Part shown: positions 1-11,100 of the stretch, piece after piece | Layout: the number at the start of each line of letters is the position of its first letter | Position numbering within the stretch: the first letter of the stretch is position 1 | Origin: UBA1413 sp964567485 | Lineage (GTDB): Bacteria > Bacteroidota > Bacteroidia > Bacteroidales > Prolixibacteraceae | Assembly: GCA_964567485.1 (NCBI GenBank) | Contig: CAZMMX010000002.1 | Coordinates: 104,045 to 168,044, forward strand | Reading direction: 5' to 3' | DNA: 64,000 bases | The notes under the pieces: generated by a model | What the model saw: only the letters and a program-made list of their open reading frames with translations | Databases searched by the model: none | What the model was told of the DNA's origin: nothing | Made by a program: the position numbers and the translations under genes

Positions 1-124
1 AACCAACCTCATTCTTGGAAAAGGTGTGGGCGAAGGAACCGAGGCCATTGTCGGCACCATCTCAAACGGGGTGATCCATGAGATTGACAAAGTTTTGGAT
101 TTTGCCGCACTCGACACCAAATAG
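1..124 (+). CDS. C-terminal end of a FAS1 (fasciclin)-like protein, partial
   Basis: Only the last 40 codons are present, read in the frame that starts at base 2 and ends in TAG at 122-124. The tail contains NGVIHEIDKVLDF, which resembles the closing strand of a FAS1 domain (commonly NGxVHxIDxVL). A FAS1 identity also fits the two FAS1-type lipoproteins further down the same strand. It ends 44 bases before the SusC start, so it probably belongs to the same transcript. Too little is present to decide length, signal peptide or domain count. Confidence 0.5.
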   Translation, partial: TNLILGKGVGEGTEAIVGTISNGVIHEIDKVLDFAALDTK

Positions 125-168
125 TCATGATTTAACCTGATTCACTAAACCAAAGGTTTAAGAAAGAA

Positions 169-3100
169 ATGAAAAGAATAAAAAGTCTCCTTTTGCTTCT
201 GCTGGCCATCTGTAGCTTTCTGGAAGCATATCCCCAGGGAAAGGTTGTTATCAGGGGCAGGGTCATAGACACTTCGGATAAGACCACCGTCATCGGGGCG
301 AATATTGTCGAGTACGACAGTGATAACCGCGTGGTGGGAGGTACGATCACCAACGTGAACGGCGACTTTGTGCTGGAAATGCGCAGTGCGACCAACAAGG
401 TGCTGGTCAGTGTGATCGGATACAACTCCAAAGAGATCAAACCCGATCCTTCGAAAACCATGATGGTAGAGATAGATCCTTCAGACGTAGAAATCGGAGA
501 GGTGGTGGTGACTGCCCAGGCCACCACGTCGAACCGTTTGACCAATATTGATCAGAGGGACAATGCCACGGCATCGGTGAAAATTGACCTGATGGAGATG
601 AATGAGACCGGGCTGGTATCGGCTGCTGATGCTCTTCAGGGAAAAGTGTCAGGTTTGGACATCATCAGTGCCTCAGGGGACCCAGGTTCGGGATCTTCCC
701 TGGTCATCAGGGGATTGAGCTCCATGGGCAACAGCCAGCCCCTCATCGTCATCGACGGGGTTCCGCAGGATAAGGTGTCCAAGGATTTTGACCTGGCCTC
801 AGCCGACCAGGAAGATATCAGTAACCTGATCAACATTGCCCTTCAGGATATCCGCTCCATTGAGGTTCTCAAGGATGCCGCTTCCACTGCCGTTTACGGC
901 TCCCGGGGGGCCGACGGCGTTCTCCTGATTGAAACCCACAAGGGGAGAATGGGAAAGGTGCAGTTCGACTACCAGTATAAAAATACCTTTAATATTCAGC
1001 CCCCGGCCATTCCGATGCTGACTGGTGATGAATACATCATGCTTCAGCTCGAAGAGTGGCACAATGCCTACGGGGTTTTCGACATGCCTTCTGAAATCGC
1101 CTACGACCGTGACTACGCCGACTTCTTTAACTATTCGGCCAATACCGACTGGATTGGGGCCATTACCCGCAACTCAATGACCCACGACCACTATTTCAAG
1201 ATCTCAGGCGGGGGACAGCGCACCCGCTATTTCACCTCTCTCAGCTACCTCGATGAGGAGGGAACGACCCTGGGAACGGCGGCCAAACGGTTTTCCACCC
1301 GTATCAACCTCGACTACCACCTTTCCCGGAAGCTTCTGTTCACGGTAAACTTCAGCTTTATTTCCAATACCACCGACGGGAATATCTCCCTTGACAATAA
1401 AAATGTGCGGGAAATGGCCTACATTAAGGCTCCCAACATGAGCATTTATCAGCGGGACCAGTATGGTAACCTGACCGGGGAGTATTTCAACCCCATCAAC
1501 AGTTACCAGGGCAATGGGGTATCCTTTTTTAATCCGGTGGCTGTGGCTACCCTGGGCAAGAACGACCGGGTGGAGAATTCTCTTGACAACACCTTCAGGC
1601 TGCGGTACACCATCAACGACTGGCTGATCTTCAACGAGACGATCTCCATCCAGTACACTGGGGGCAAGTCCAAGAATTTCCTTCCCTATAATGCCATTGG
1701 TGCCGACTGGCTCGACTGGCAGATCAACAAGGCGGAAGAGAGCAACAACATCAACTCTTCCATTCAGACCGAGACACAGCTTCTTTTCAACTCACCCTTT
1801 AAATCGTCGAAGCATATCATTTCTGGTGCTGCTACCTGGTTTACCAACCAGTCTCAGTCTGAATGGATGAACATCCAGAGCAACCGCACCCCCAGTACCG
1901 ATATTCAGGATCCGGCCATCAATGCGCAGATCAACTGGATTGGGACGGGAATGGGTGAGAACCGGGATATTGCCGCGACCCTGAACCTGAACTACAAACT
2001 TCTCGACAGGTACGGGATTACCACCATTGTCAGGTCTGATGCCAACGCTGCTTTCGGGGCCAACAACCGGTGGGGTACCTTTGCCGGGGTTTCTGCATTC
2101 TGGCGTTTTTCCAGTGAACCCTGGCTGGAAACCCTGGAATGGCTGGGTGAGAGTAAGCTGAAAGCCAGTTGGGGCCTTGCCGGCCGCCAACCCGGCGATC
2201 CCTACGCCCGCTTTGCCACCTACGTATCCACCACCAACTACATCGACAACACTTCCGTGATTCCCAATAATGTCCAGCTCAATAACCTGAAGTGGGAGAA
2301 TACCACCTCCTCTAACATTGGATTCGAAGTGAACCTCTTTAAAGACAGGTTCTTCCTGAATGCTGATTTCTACCAGAAAAAAACGACAGATATCCTGTTC
2401 GGGGGGTCGCCCTGGTTTTACAAGATTCCGACGGCATCAGGATATGATAACATCAAGTTTTTCAATGGCGGCGAGCTGGAAAACCGGGGATGGGAACTCA
2501 TGGCCAACTGGAGAGTCGTCAGGACCAAGGATTTCTCCCTTTTCCTGGATTTCAACACCTCGCGCAATGTGAACTCTTTCAACAAGCTGCCTGAGAATTT
2601 CAATAAGGAGAGGAATACCTCCCTCACCAACGGTTCCTTTCCCCAGTTGGTCAAAGAGGGAGAACCCATCGGCTCTTTTTATGGGGTGCGTTATTTGGGG
2701 GTATGGCCCAGTGATGAGGATGTGGTCGCCCAGGATGCCAATGGGGATCCCCTCCTCGACGGCGAGGGCAATCCCATTCCGCTCACTTTTCAAGGATCAT
2801 ATATCTTTAAGGGGGGGGATGCCCGCTACGAAGATATCAACCATGACGGGGTCATTGACCTGAACGACGTGGTGTATATCGGCGACTCCAATCCCGACTT
2901 TATCGGAGGTTTCGGGGCCTCCATGAAATACAAGAGTTTTGATTTCTCCTTCGGGTTCCATTACCGTCTGGGCTTTGATATCGTCAACAGGGTGGCCATC
3001 AATACCGAAGGGATGCTTAACCGCAACAACCAGAGCAAGGCGGTGCTCAGCCGCTGGCGGGTGCAAGGCCAGGATGAACCCGGAACACTGCCCCGGGCTT

Positions 3101-3396
3101 ACCTCAACCATCCGGCCAACAATCTGGGATCTGACCGATATGTGGAAAAAGGAGACTTCATGCGGCTCAATAATGTCAAGTTCGGCTACCAGTTGCCTCA
3201 GAAAACCTGTAGCCGCCTGGGTCTGCGCAGCCTTAACCTGGCCTTCAGCGCCCGTAAACTCTTTACCATTACCCAATATTCTGGTCAGGATCCCGAGGTG
3301 GGGCAGAATGCCGCTGATCCTTTCTGGATAGGTGAAGACAAAGCCAACACTCCTCCACCCAAAACATTTACATTTAGTTTATTGGTCGGATTCTAA
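169..3396 (+). CDS. SusC/RagA-family TonB-dependent outer membrane transporter
   Basis: The 1075-residue product is a TonB-linked outer membrane porin that imports an unknown ligand together with its SusD partner. A signal peptide covers about residues 1-23. A CarboxypepD_reg-like beta-sandwich follows (about 26-112), then the TonB-box-like EVVVTA (111-116), a plug domain carrying GDPGSGSSLVIRG and the YGSRGADGV ending, and a long beta-barrel closing in an aromatic-rich LLVGF terminus. There is no N-terminal STN domain, so anti-sigma signalling is not indicated. Length is usual for SusC. The SusD gene starts 13 bases downstream, the standard pairing. The substrate cannot be read from sequence; the FAS1 neighbours make glycan uptake likely but unproven. 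Confidence 0.95.
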   Translation: MKRIKSLLLLLLAICSFLEAYPQGKVVIRGRVIDTSDKTTVIGANIVEYDSDNRVVGGTITNVNGDFVLEMRSATNKVLVSVIGYNSKEIKPDPSKTMMVEIDPSDVEIGEVVVTAQATTSNRLTNIDQRDNATASVKIDLMEMNETGLVSAADALQGKVSGLDIISASGDPGSGSSLVIRGLSSMGNSQPLIVIDGVPQDKVSKDFDLASADQEDISNLINIALQDIRSIEVLKDAASTAVYGSRGADGVLLIETHKGRMGKVQFDYQYKNTFNIQPPAIPMLTGDEYIMLQLEEWHNAYGVFDMPSEIAYDRDYADFFNYSANTDWIGAITRNSMTHDHYFKISGGGQRTRYFTSLSYLDEEGTTLGTAAKRFSTRINLDYHLSRKLLFTVNFSFISNTTDGNISLDNKNVREMAYIKAPNMSIYQRDQYGNLTGEYFNPINSYQGNGVSFFNPVAVATLGKNDRVENSLDNTFRLRYTINDWLIFNETISIQYTGGKSKNFLPYNAIGADWLDWQINKAEESNNINSSIQTETQLLFNSPFKSSKHIISGAATWFTNQSQSEWMNIQSNRTPSTDIQDPAINAQINWIGTGMGENRDIAATLNLNYKLLDRYGITTIVRSDANAAFGANNRWGTFAGVSAFWRFSSEPWLETLEWLGESKLKASWGLAGRQPGDPYARFATYVSTTNYIDNTSVIPNNVQLNNLKWENTTSSNIGFEVNLFKDRFFLNADFYQKKTTDILFGGSPWFYKIPTASGYDNIKFFNGGELENRGWELMANWRVVRTKDFSLFLDFNTSRNVNSFNKLPENFNKERNTSLTNGSFPQLVKEGEPIGSFYGVRYLGVWPSDEDVVAQDANGDPLLDGEGNPIPLTFQGSYIFKGGDARYEDINHDGVIDLNDVVYIGDSNPDFIGGFGASMKYKSFDFSFGFHYRLGFDIVNRVAINTEGMLNRNNQSKAVLSRWRVQGQDEPGTLPRAYLNHPANNLGSDRYVEKGDFMRLNNVKFGYQLPQKTCSRLGLRSLNLAFSARKLFTITQYSGQDPEVGQNAADPFWIGEDKANTPPPKTFTFSLLVGF

Positions 3397-3409
3397 AAAC
3401 AGGTAAACA

Positions 3410-4879
3410 ATGAAAAGGAATATTAAATATATCATGATCCTCCTGGCCGTACTGGTCCAGGTATCCTGTGGTGACTGGCTGGAACTGGAACCCCCGAGCG
3501 GACTGACCAGGGAGGAGTTCTGGCAGACCAAGGAGGATGTGGAAGCCTTGCTGAGCGGGGCCTACAGCGCCATGTCAAAAATGGACAATCTCTTTTTCCT
3601 GTATGGGGAAATCAGAGCCGACATGGTGATCGGCGACAGCAACCAGGACGACAACCAGAAGAAGATGGCCCAGAACAATATCTATGCTGACAACGGCATG
3701 GCCAACTGGAGCAAGTTTTACCAGGTGATCAACTATTGCAACGAGATCATCAAGAATGCTCCCCTGGTACAGGAGAGAGACAATACCTTTACCGACTACC
3801 AGCTGAAGGGATGGATGTCGGAGGCTTATTTTCTGCGTTCGCTCTCCTATTTCTACCTGGTGCGCATCTTTAGGGATGTCCCCCTGATCCTGGAGCCCTC
3901 AGAGACCGATGATTCCGATTTTTACATTCCCAAGTCGGAGGAAGCGGTGGTGCTGGCCCAGATCACCAAGGATCTGGAGGAGAACCGCAATTTCGCCATT
4001 GCCGATGGTTATGCCACCCTTTCCGAGAACAAGGGGCGTGCTTCCAAGGCGGCTTTTGATGCCCTTCTGGCCGATATCGCCCTGTGGAGCTTCGATTACA
4101 ACAAAGTGCTGGAACATGTGGCCCGCATTGAGGCCAATGAGGAGATTGTCATGATGCCCAGTGGTAAATGGTTCGAACTCTACTATCCGGGAAACGCCCT
4201 GGAGAGCATTTTTGAGTTCCAGTTCGATATGGGAAAAAACCAGAGTAACCAGCTCTATGGCCTTACCAACCGGAATTCCTATAATTATGATCCCAGCCAG
4301 ACGGCCCTGGAGATGTTTGCTCGTCTTTATGCCAAGGAATTGGTGCGTGGTGAGGATGCCTCTATCAAACGATATGGTGACGATGATTACATTGTCTGGA
4401 AATATGTCGGCAGTGCTCCCGACGGGAACACGATCCGCACCGGGACCCTCCAGAACAGCGCCAATTGGATTGTTTACCGGCTCGCCGACGTCATGCTGAT
4501 GAAAGCCGAAGCCCTTTCACAACTAGGCCGTTATGGGGAAGCCCTGGAGATCATCAACGTGATCAGGGATCGTGCCAGCGTGGCGGCCATCGGCCTCCCC
4601 AATTCCGCCACAGCCTACGAGGATGCCATCCTCGAAGAGCGGGCCCTGGAACTTGCTTTCGAAGGGAAACGGTGGTTTGACCTTCTCCGCATGGGCCGCA
4701 GGAACGACTACGCCAGAAAGGAGAAACTGATCGAGGTGATTGTACGCAATGTCCCCTCTACCCAGAAGAGAATCCTGGCCGTTAAACTGACCAACCCCCT
4801 GGGCTGGTATATGCCGATTCACGAAGATGAACTTGAGAGAAATAAAAATCTTGTTCAGAACCCTTATTACAACAACTAG
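3410..4879 (+). CDS. SusD/RagB-family outer membrane lipoprotein
   Basis: The 489-residue protein is the surface lipoprotein that caps the SusC channel and binds ligand. The signal peptide ends in a lipobox (VQVSC, Cys at residue 20) followed by GDWLELEPP, close to the typical SusD start. The N-terminal SusD-like region contains the usual GAYSAM helix. The C-terminal half has MLMKAEALSQLGRYGEALEI and ILEERALELAFEGKRWFDL, hallmark TPR-like and RagB motifs, and the protein ends LVQNPYYNN, a common SusD ending. It is co-transcribed with the SusC gene 13 bases upstream and the FAS1 gene 2 bases downstream. Confidence 0.95.
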   Translation: MKRNIKYIMILLAVLVQVSCGDWLELEPPSGLTREEFWQTKEDVEALLSGAYSAMSKMDNLFFLYGEIRADMVIGDSNQDDNQKKMAQNNIYADNGMANWSKFYQVINYCNEIIKNAPLVQERDNTFTDYQLKGWMSEAYFLRSLSYFYLVRIFRDVPLILEPSETDDSDFYIPKSEEAVVLAQITKDLEENRNFAIADGYATLSENKGRASKAAFDALLADIALWSFDYNKVLEHVARIEANEEIVMMPSGKWFELYYPGNALESIFEFQFDMGKNQSNQLYGLTNRNSYNYDPSQTALEMFARLYAKELVRGEDASIKRYGDDDYIVWKYVGSAPDGNTIRTGTLQNSANWIVYRLADVMLMKAEALSQLGRYGEALEIINVIRDRASVAAIGLPNSATAYEDAILEERALELAFEGKRWFDLLRMGRRNDYARKEKLIEVIVRNVPSTQKRILAVKLTNPLGWYMPIHEDELERNKNLVQNPYYNN

Positions 4880-4881
4880 CC

Positions 4882-6465
4882 ATGAAAAAAAGCAGTCTCC
4901 TTTTTGCCCTCATTGCCACACTTCTCTTTCAGTGGTCCTGTAAGGAAGAGGAACATCCCAACCCGGAGTTTGAGGACATGATCAAAATGACCATATATGA
5001 TTATATGGTGGAAAAGAAGGATACCTTTTCCAGTTTTCTGGCCATTATGGAGAAGGGCGGACTTGACCTGACCATGAGTGCATTCAACCCCAATGCCACA
5101 GATGGTAATTTTCTGTATACCCTCTTTCTTCCCACCAACGATGCCGTTGACAAATTTATCAGTGAACATCCCCAGTATAACTCCCTCAACGATTTGCTGA
5201 ATGACGAGGTGTATGTCAGAGCCCTGAGCCGCTATCATGTGCTGAACATGGGGATCATCACCAATGACTTTCCGTTTGGTGCCCTTCCTGAGCTGACCCT
5301 TTCGGGGGACCAGCTGACCGTCAGCTTCATCATAGAAGCCGACACCTCCTATTACAAAATCAACAACCAGGCGGCGATCATCCTCCCCAACATAGAAGCC
5401 TCCAACGGCTTTGTCCATGTGATGGAGACCATGCTGACCCCGGTGACCTACACCACCTATGGGTGGCTGGCGCAGAATCCGGGGTATTCCATCTTCAAGG
5501 CGGCCCTGGATGCCACGGGTTTGAAGGACACCCTGAACATCAACCAGAAAACCGATACCCGGCGGTTACGGCCCCATACCCTGATGGTAGAACACGACTC
5601 CATTTTCCACCGGCGAAATATCCGCTCTTTTGAAGAACTGGCCAACTACATCAGTCCGGGGAATACCAATTACGCCAGTAAGTCCAATCTGCTCCATAAT
5701 TTTGTGGCTTACCATATTCTGGAAGGCAGCCTGTTCCTTGATGATTTTGAAGGGGAGGCTTCCAATTACAACACTTATTCCGACATTCCCCTGTCGGTGA
5801 ACGGCTTGGGGATCGATATTGCCATTAACAAAGGACGCATGGTGTTTGACACCATTTTTCATGCCAGCGGTGACACCACCCTGATTGATTATGTGGGGGT
5901 GTTGTACGACGCCAGTAACATGATCACCCAGTCGGGATCGGTCCATTTCATCAATCAGATCATGTACCAGTTTTCCCCTGCTCCCGCCATCCGCAATTAT
6001 GAGTTCTGGGAGGAATCCCTTTTCAGTGAGTTGCGCCGGGAACCCGGAAGTTACGAGATCGAGGATCCCAGCCTGCTGAGCACAATAACGTGGAGCGGCG
6101 CCGACCTCTTTTTTGTGAAATCGGAAGACACCGAAGATCCGGCATGGAACCAGGATTATCTCTTCCTGAACGGCGATTTTGTGATTTCCTATACCATGCC
6201 AAAGATCATCCAGGGGAAATATGATGTTTTACTGGGAGCACATGCCTACAGTGAAGACAATGCCCTGGTCGAGATTTATCTCGATAACAAAAAAATTGGC
6301 GGACTGGTGGACCTCACCACGGGGGGTAGTTCCTCCAATCCCTATGCACAAAAGGAAATCGGTACTGTCGAATTCCAAAGGTACGAAGACCATACCATCA
6401 GAATCGTCTCTCTGATTCCGGGGGCATTTATGTGGGATTACGTAAGATTTGAACCTGTTAAATAA
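4882..6465 (+). CDS. Fasciclin (FAS1)-domain lipoprotein
   Basis: The 527-residue predicted lipoprotein has lipobox LFQWSC. Two FAS1-like units can be seen: the first about residues 35-185, with LFLPTNDAVDKF and NGFVHVMETML, and the second about 195-365, with FVAYHILEG and GSVHFINQIM. These are the H1-type and terminal FAS1 motifs. The last 150 or so residues form a separate beta-rich module (GKYDVLLGAHAYSEDNALVEIYLDNKKIGG) reminiscent of a carbohydrate-binding or jelly-roll fold; that last point is inference. FAS1 domains mediate adhesion or matrix binding. The start is 2 bases after the SusD stop, so it belongs to the same operon and may be an accessory surface binding protein. Confidence 0.88.
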   Translation: MKKSSLLFALIATLLFQWSCKEEEHPNPEFEDMIKMTIYDYMVEKKDTFSSFLAIMEKGGLDLTMSAFNPNATDGNFLYTLFLPTNDAVDKFISEHPQYNSLNDLLNDEVYVRALSRYHVLNMGIITNDFPFGALPELTLSGDQLTVSFIIEADTSYYKINNQAAIILPNIEASNGFVHVMETMLTPVTYTTYGWLAQNPGYSIFKAALDATGLKDTLNINQKTDTRRLRPHTLMVEHDSIFHRRNIRSFEELANYISPGNTNYASKSNLLHNFVAYHILEGSLFLDDFEGEASNYNTYSDIPLSVNGLGIDIAINKGRMVFDTIFHASGDTTLIDYVGVLYDASNMITQSGSVHFINQIMYQFSPAPAIRNYEFWEESLFSELRREPGSYEIEDPSLLSTITWSGADLFFVKSEDTEDPAWNQDYLFLNGDFVISYTMPKIIQGKYDVLLGAHAYSEDNALVEIYLDNKKIGGLVDLTTGGSSSNPYAQKEIGTVEFQRYEDHTIRIVSLIPGAFMWDYVRFEPVK

Positions 6466-6472
6466 TACGAAA

Positions 6473-8005
6473 ATGAAAAATATTCCCGGTTTCATCATCC
6501 TGATCATCCTCCTGGTTGCCGGAGGCTGCTCCGATATTTGGGATAAGCATTACAATGTGGTGCCGGAGACCACAGACCAGGATATTTGGGAGGTCCTGGA
6601 ACAAGACCAGGATGTTTCCATGTTTGTGAACGCCCTGAAGGAGTTCAAGTATGATTCGGTCTTTAAGTCGGTGAAGGTTTACACCTACTTCATACCGACC
6701 AACCAGGCCATCAATGCGTTTTTGGCGGGGCATCCCATGACCAAGGCGGTTCTGGATTATCATATCGTTTCTCATTTTATCCAGTCGAACAGTATCGCGG
6801 AAAAAAGGAGGGTTCAGACCCTGGCCCTGAAACTGGCCCTGTTTGAAAGAAGTGGCGGCAACTCAACCTACGACGGGATTCCCCTGAGTTTTGAGAGTCC
6901 TCTTTACAAAAATGGCAAGTATTATAAGATGGACCAGGTGGCCATGCCCAAGCCTACTTTCTATGAGTATTACCTCGAGAATAATCCATTGCTCAGGGAT
7001 TATATCGACAGTCGCGACAGTATCGTACTTGACCGTGAGAAAAGCCGTCCTATCGGGTTCAACGAGGATGGTCTGACCATTTACGATACCGTGGCCGTTA
7101 CACTCAATAATTTTGAGATCAAATATTTCCCGGTAAAGAATGAGTTGCGCAATATCACGGCCACCATCGTGTTCCCCAGGAAGGAAAAGTATGAAGACGC
7201 GCTTACGGTGATGGCTCAGAAGCTGGGAGGAACCTATCAGACCCATGAGGATATTCCCGTGGCCTGGCAGAACGAAATTCTGATTCCCTATCTTCTTGAA
7301 CGGGGGGTCTTCCTGAATCAGCTCGATGAAGAGGAGTTTGTGCGACCTGCCTGGAAAGATACCCTGAAGCTTCTCAACATTCTCGGCGACAGCGTGGCCA
7401 TTGATTATTCGCCGGTCGACCGGGCGGTTTGCAGTAACGGCATCGCTTACGATTATGCCAATTTTGTCATTTCCGATTCCCTCTTTGCGGGAAGGAGCAG
7501 GTTTGAGGGTGAATCGCTGGTCCGCGAAGTGGGGGTGAACAAATATACCTGGAGGGACAGCATCAAACTGATCAGTGACCAGTCCTTTGCCCCGTTGCGT
7601 CAGTATATTCCGGGAGCATCGAAAGACTCCATCCTCAGTGTCTCCTTCAACAAGGGGTATAATCAGCGGTTTATCCTGGAGTTTAAGACCCGCAATCTCT
7701 TCCCGCGCAAGTACCGTGTGGTGGTACGTACCCAAATGGATATCGGCGGGAAATATGATATCTATGCCAATAACGAGCTGGTCAGGAGCTTTGACTATTA
7801 CGACTATGTACGTTACCGGGGGGTTCTCCCCAGTGTACAGACGCCTCTCCGTTTTGCCCAGGAAGGCCGCTTTAACCGCTTTGACTTCTGGATGGAAAAC
7901 CTGACCGAATATGGGCAGGCGGTCATCAGGTTCGATTACAAGGGACCGGGGAGTGTGGCCGGAAACGGACTGGTCATCGACTATATTGAGTTTATCCCCT
8001 ATTAA
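6473..8005 (+). CDS. Divergent FAS1-like lipoprotein, paralogue of the preceding gene
   Basis: The 510-residue protein is read from the ATG at 6473, 7 bases after the previous stop. An upstream in-frame ATG at 6449 would overlap that gene and spoil the signal peptide. The signal sequence ends in lipobox VAGGC. The N-terminal part contains TYFIPTNQAINAFLAGHP and VLDYHIVSHFI, matching FAS1 core motifs. A more diverged second unit follows. The C-terminal region (GGKYDIYANNELVRSFDYYDYVRYRG...GNGLVIDYIEFIPY) parallels the C-terminal module of its neighbour, so the two are probably an old tandem duplication. Role: surface binding partner of the flanking SusC/SusD pairs, by inference from position. 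Confidence 0.75.
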   Translation: MKNIPGFIILIILLVAGGCSDIWDKHYNVVPETTDQDIWEVLEQDQDVSMFVNALKEFKYDSVFKSVKVYTYFIPTNQAINAFLAGHPMTKAVLDYHIVSHFIQSNSIAEKRRVQTLALKLALFERSGGNSTYDGIPLSFESPLYKNGKYYKMDQVAMPKPTFYEYYLENNPLLRDYIDSRDSIVLDREKSRPIGFNEDGLTIYDTVAVTLNNFEIKYFPVKNELRNITATIVFPRKEKYEDALTVMAQKLGGTYQTHEDIPVAWQNEILIPYLLERGVFLNQLDEEEFVRPAWKDTLKLLNILGDSVAIDYSPVDRAVCSNGIAYDYANFVISDSLFAGRSRFEGESLVREVGVNKYTWRDSIKLISDQSFAPLRQYIPGASKDSILSVSFNKGYNQRFILEFKTRNLFPRKYRVVVRTQMDIGGKYDIYANNELVRSFDYYDYVRYRGVLPSVQTPLRFAQEGRFNRFDFWMENLTEYGQAVIRFDYKGPGSVAGNGLVIDYIEFIPY

Positions 8006-8173
8006 AACTCTGCCAGGATGAAAAACCGATTTCCACAGCCGGGCGAGAGCCACTCCGGGATCATGACGGAGAAACGGAATGAATTACATGCGAAAATCAT
8101 CACCGGGAACTTGGGTGACAACGGTCGGCTTCGGCCCGCTGGCCATACCAGTTCTGACCAATATCTGAACATT

Positions 8174-11100
8174 ATGAAGAATAAGCTGACTGTTAGGATT
8201 CCCCTGAACGTTGTTTTGTTGCTGTTGTTTTTCCTGTTTGTCAGGACGGGTGTTCAGGCACAGGATTCGATTAAGGTTTCCGGGGTGGTTGTCAACGGAG
8301 ACAATGTTCCCATGGCTGGGGTTTCCGTGGGGGTGGAAGGTTCCTTTGACCTTCCCGTAGTGACTGATGCACAGGGGCGTTTTGCCGTGATCTCTGCCTC
8401 GGGGAGCCATTGGCTGATCGTCTCACCCCATACCGGTTACAAGGACAAGAGAGTATACCTGAACAACATGCAGGAATTGAAGATATATCTCACTCCCGCG
8501 GATATGGTTTCAGGTGACGACAACGTCAATTATATGGTGGGATCTCTCTCGCGCCGGAACATGGTCAGTGCCTTTTCAACGCTATCCACCACAGATATCA
8601 GGCACACGCCGGCTCTGTCGGTCGATCAGTTCATGCAAGGGCGCACCCCTGGAATGCATGTGACCAACCGCTCAGGCGACCCGGGCAGTGGGGCCGTGAC
8701 GCTGCTCCGCGGAACCAGCTCCCTGAATACGACCAGCCAGCCTCTCTTTATCATTGACGGGATTCCCATGACGCCTCAGGGAACCTTTAGTTCCAAGATT
8801 GACGGATACAGTTACAATCCCCTGTTGGGCGTCAACGTCATGGACATCTCCAAAACCACCATCATCAGGGACCCCGCCATTACCGCCGCTTATGGTTCGA
8901 AAGCCTCCAACGGCCTGATCGTGATAGAAACCCTGGACCCCAGTGCCACGGAAACGACCATTGACGTCGATATGCGTACCGGGTTTTCTCTCGCTCCCAC
9001 CAACCTGATTCCCCAGATGAATGCCGCACAGCACAAAACCCTGGTCAATGAGGTCCTTTACTCCTCGGGTTTGCTGGATGAGAGAATCAGGTATCTCTAC
9101 CCCAACCTCTTCATTCAATCAGACCATGAGGATTATATCGACTATCAGCACGATACGAATTGGCAGGAGATGATTTACAACAATTCCATGTTCACCAATT
9201 TCAACCTGATGGTCAAGGGGGGCGATGAAATTGCCCGTTATGGTTTGTCCTTCGGATATAACGACAACAAGGGAATTGTTAAGGAGACCGGAAATAACGG
9301 CTATAACCTCCGTTTTGTCAGTCTTCTGAACATCTTTACCTGGCTCAAGATGAATGCCTCAGTGTCGCTCAACTATAATATCGCCAGGATGAAGGAGTCG
9401 GCCATCGTGCGTCAGACCAGTCCTATTCTCACGGCCCTGGCCAAGTCCCCCATGCTCAATCCTTACCAGTATGATGACGAAGGCAAGGAACTCACCCTTC
9501 TGTCCGATGTCGAAGAACTGGGAGTGAGTAACCCTTTAGCAGTCATCAATAATTACGAAGCCAAAAATACCAACTACAATTTCGTCTCTTCTTTGGGCTT
9601 TGAAGCCACGCTCAGAAAGAACCTGGTGCTTTCGACCATGTTCGGTCTGACCTTTAATGTGCTTAAGGAACAGATTTTCATGCCCAACCGGGGGATGGAG
9701 CATTATTACAACTTCGAGGCCATCAACGTGGCCAAGGCCTCCAACAACAGTATCACTGCCTTTAACAACACTACCTTTCTTAAGTACAATCAGAATTTCG
9801 GGAACGACCACCAGCTCTCCTCTGTCACCGGCATTAACATCATGAGAAACAATTTTGAGTATGACTGGGGTCTGACCAAAAATTCCCATGAAAATGACCA
9901 GTACCGGATGTTGCAGGAAGGTACCGATAACCTGCGGGAGATCGGCGGCGAAAGCAGGTTGTGGACCTGGGCCTCTCTGTCCGAGAGCGTGGTCTATACC
10001 TATAAAGACCGCTATATCGCCACGGCGAGTGTTTCTGTTGACGGCACCTCCAGGATTGGGGACGATGCTGCCAACACCATGAAAATCGGCGGGGTTCCCT
10101 TTGGGCTCTTCTACTCGGGTGGCGTGGCCTGGCGGCTTTCCGGGGAGTCTTTCCTGCGTGACCTCTCGTGGCTCGAAGAGCTGAAGCTCAGGGCATCCTA
10201 TGGGGTCACAGGAAACGACGACGTGGGTGAAGCCAATGCCACACGCTATTATAACTCCATCAAATTCAGGGAAACCGTCGGATTGTATCCGGCCACCTAT
10301 CCCAATGCCTCCCTGAGCTACGAACGTGTCGCCCAGCTCAACGGAGGCGTCGATCTTTCCCTCTGGGGCAACCGCTGGATGCTCAGCGCCGACTATTTTA
10401 AATCGGTGACCTCCGACATGTTAATTTACACGCCCATTTCCTCCTATCTGGGATATGGTTATCGTCCTGAAAACGGGGGCAAAATGGAAAACAAGGGATG
10501 GGAGGTTTCCACGAACGCCCGCATTGTCGACCGTCCCAGTTTCAAGTGGGACCTTCACCTCTCTCTTTCGAACGTGACGAATACCATTACTGAAATCAAA
10601 GGAGATAAACTGGTTTCCGACATTCCCGGCGGGCAGATCGTCAACATGAAGGGATCCCCAGCAAACGAGTTTTACGGCTATATTTTCGATGGTGTCTTTG
10701 CCACCACTGCCGATGCCCAGGCTTCCGGACTGGTCAATGACCGGAATATGACCTACAAGGGTGGCGACGCCCGTTTCAGGGACATCTCAGGCCCCGAAGG
10801 CGTTCCCGACCAGGTGATCAACGAATACGACAAAACCTCTGTCGGTTCTTCTCTGCCTGAGTATTTCGGAGGTATTTCCACCACCCTGACCTGGAAGCGC
10901 TGGTCACTCACCCCCTTTGTCCAGTTTGTGTCAGGGAATGAGGTCTTCAATTATGTACGCTTTCAGAACGAAAAGATGAGCGGTCTGGAGAATCAGAGCA
11001 GCCATGTGCTGAACCGCTGGCAGTATGAGGGACAGCAAACCATGGTGCCCCGGGCCCTCTATGACGACCCCATCGGTAACACGGCCTTCTCCACCCGCTG

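Noticed and set aside
8018..8173. Upstream extension of the second SusC gene
   Set aside because: The extension lacks signal-peptide character, while the ATG at 8174 begins a good one; the frame is open by chance.
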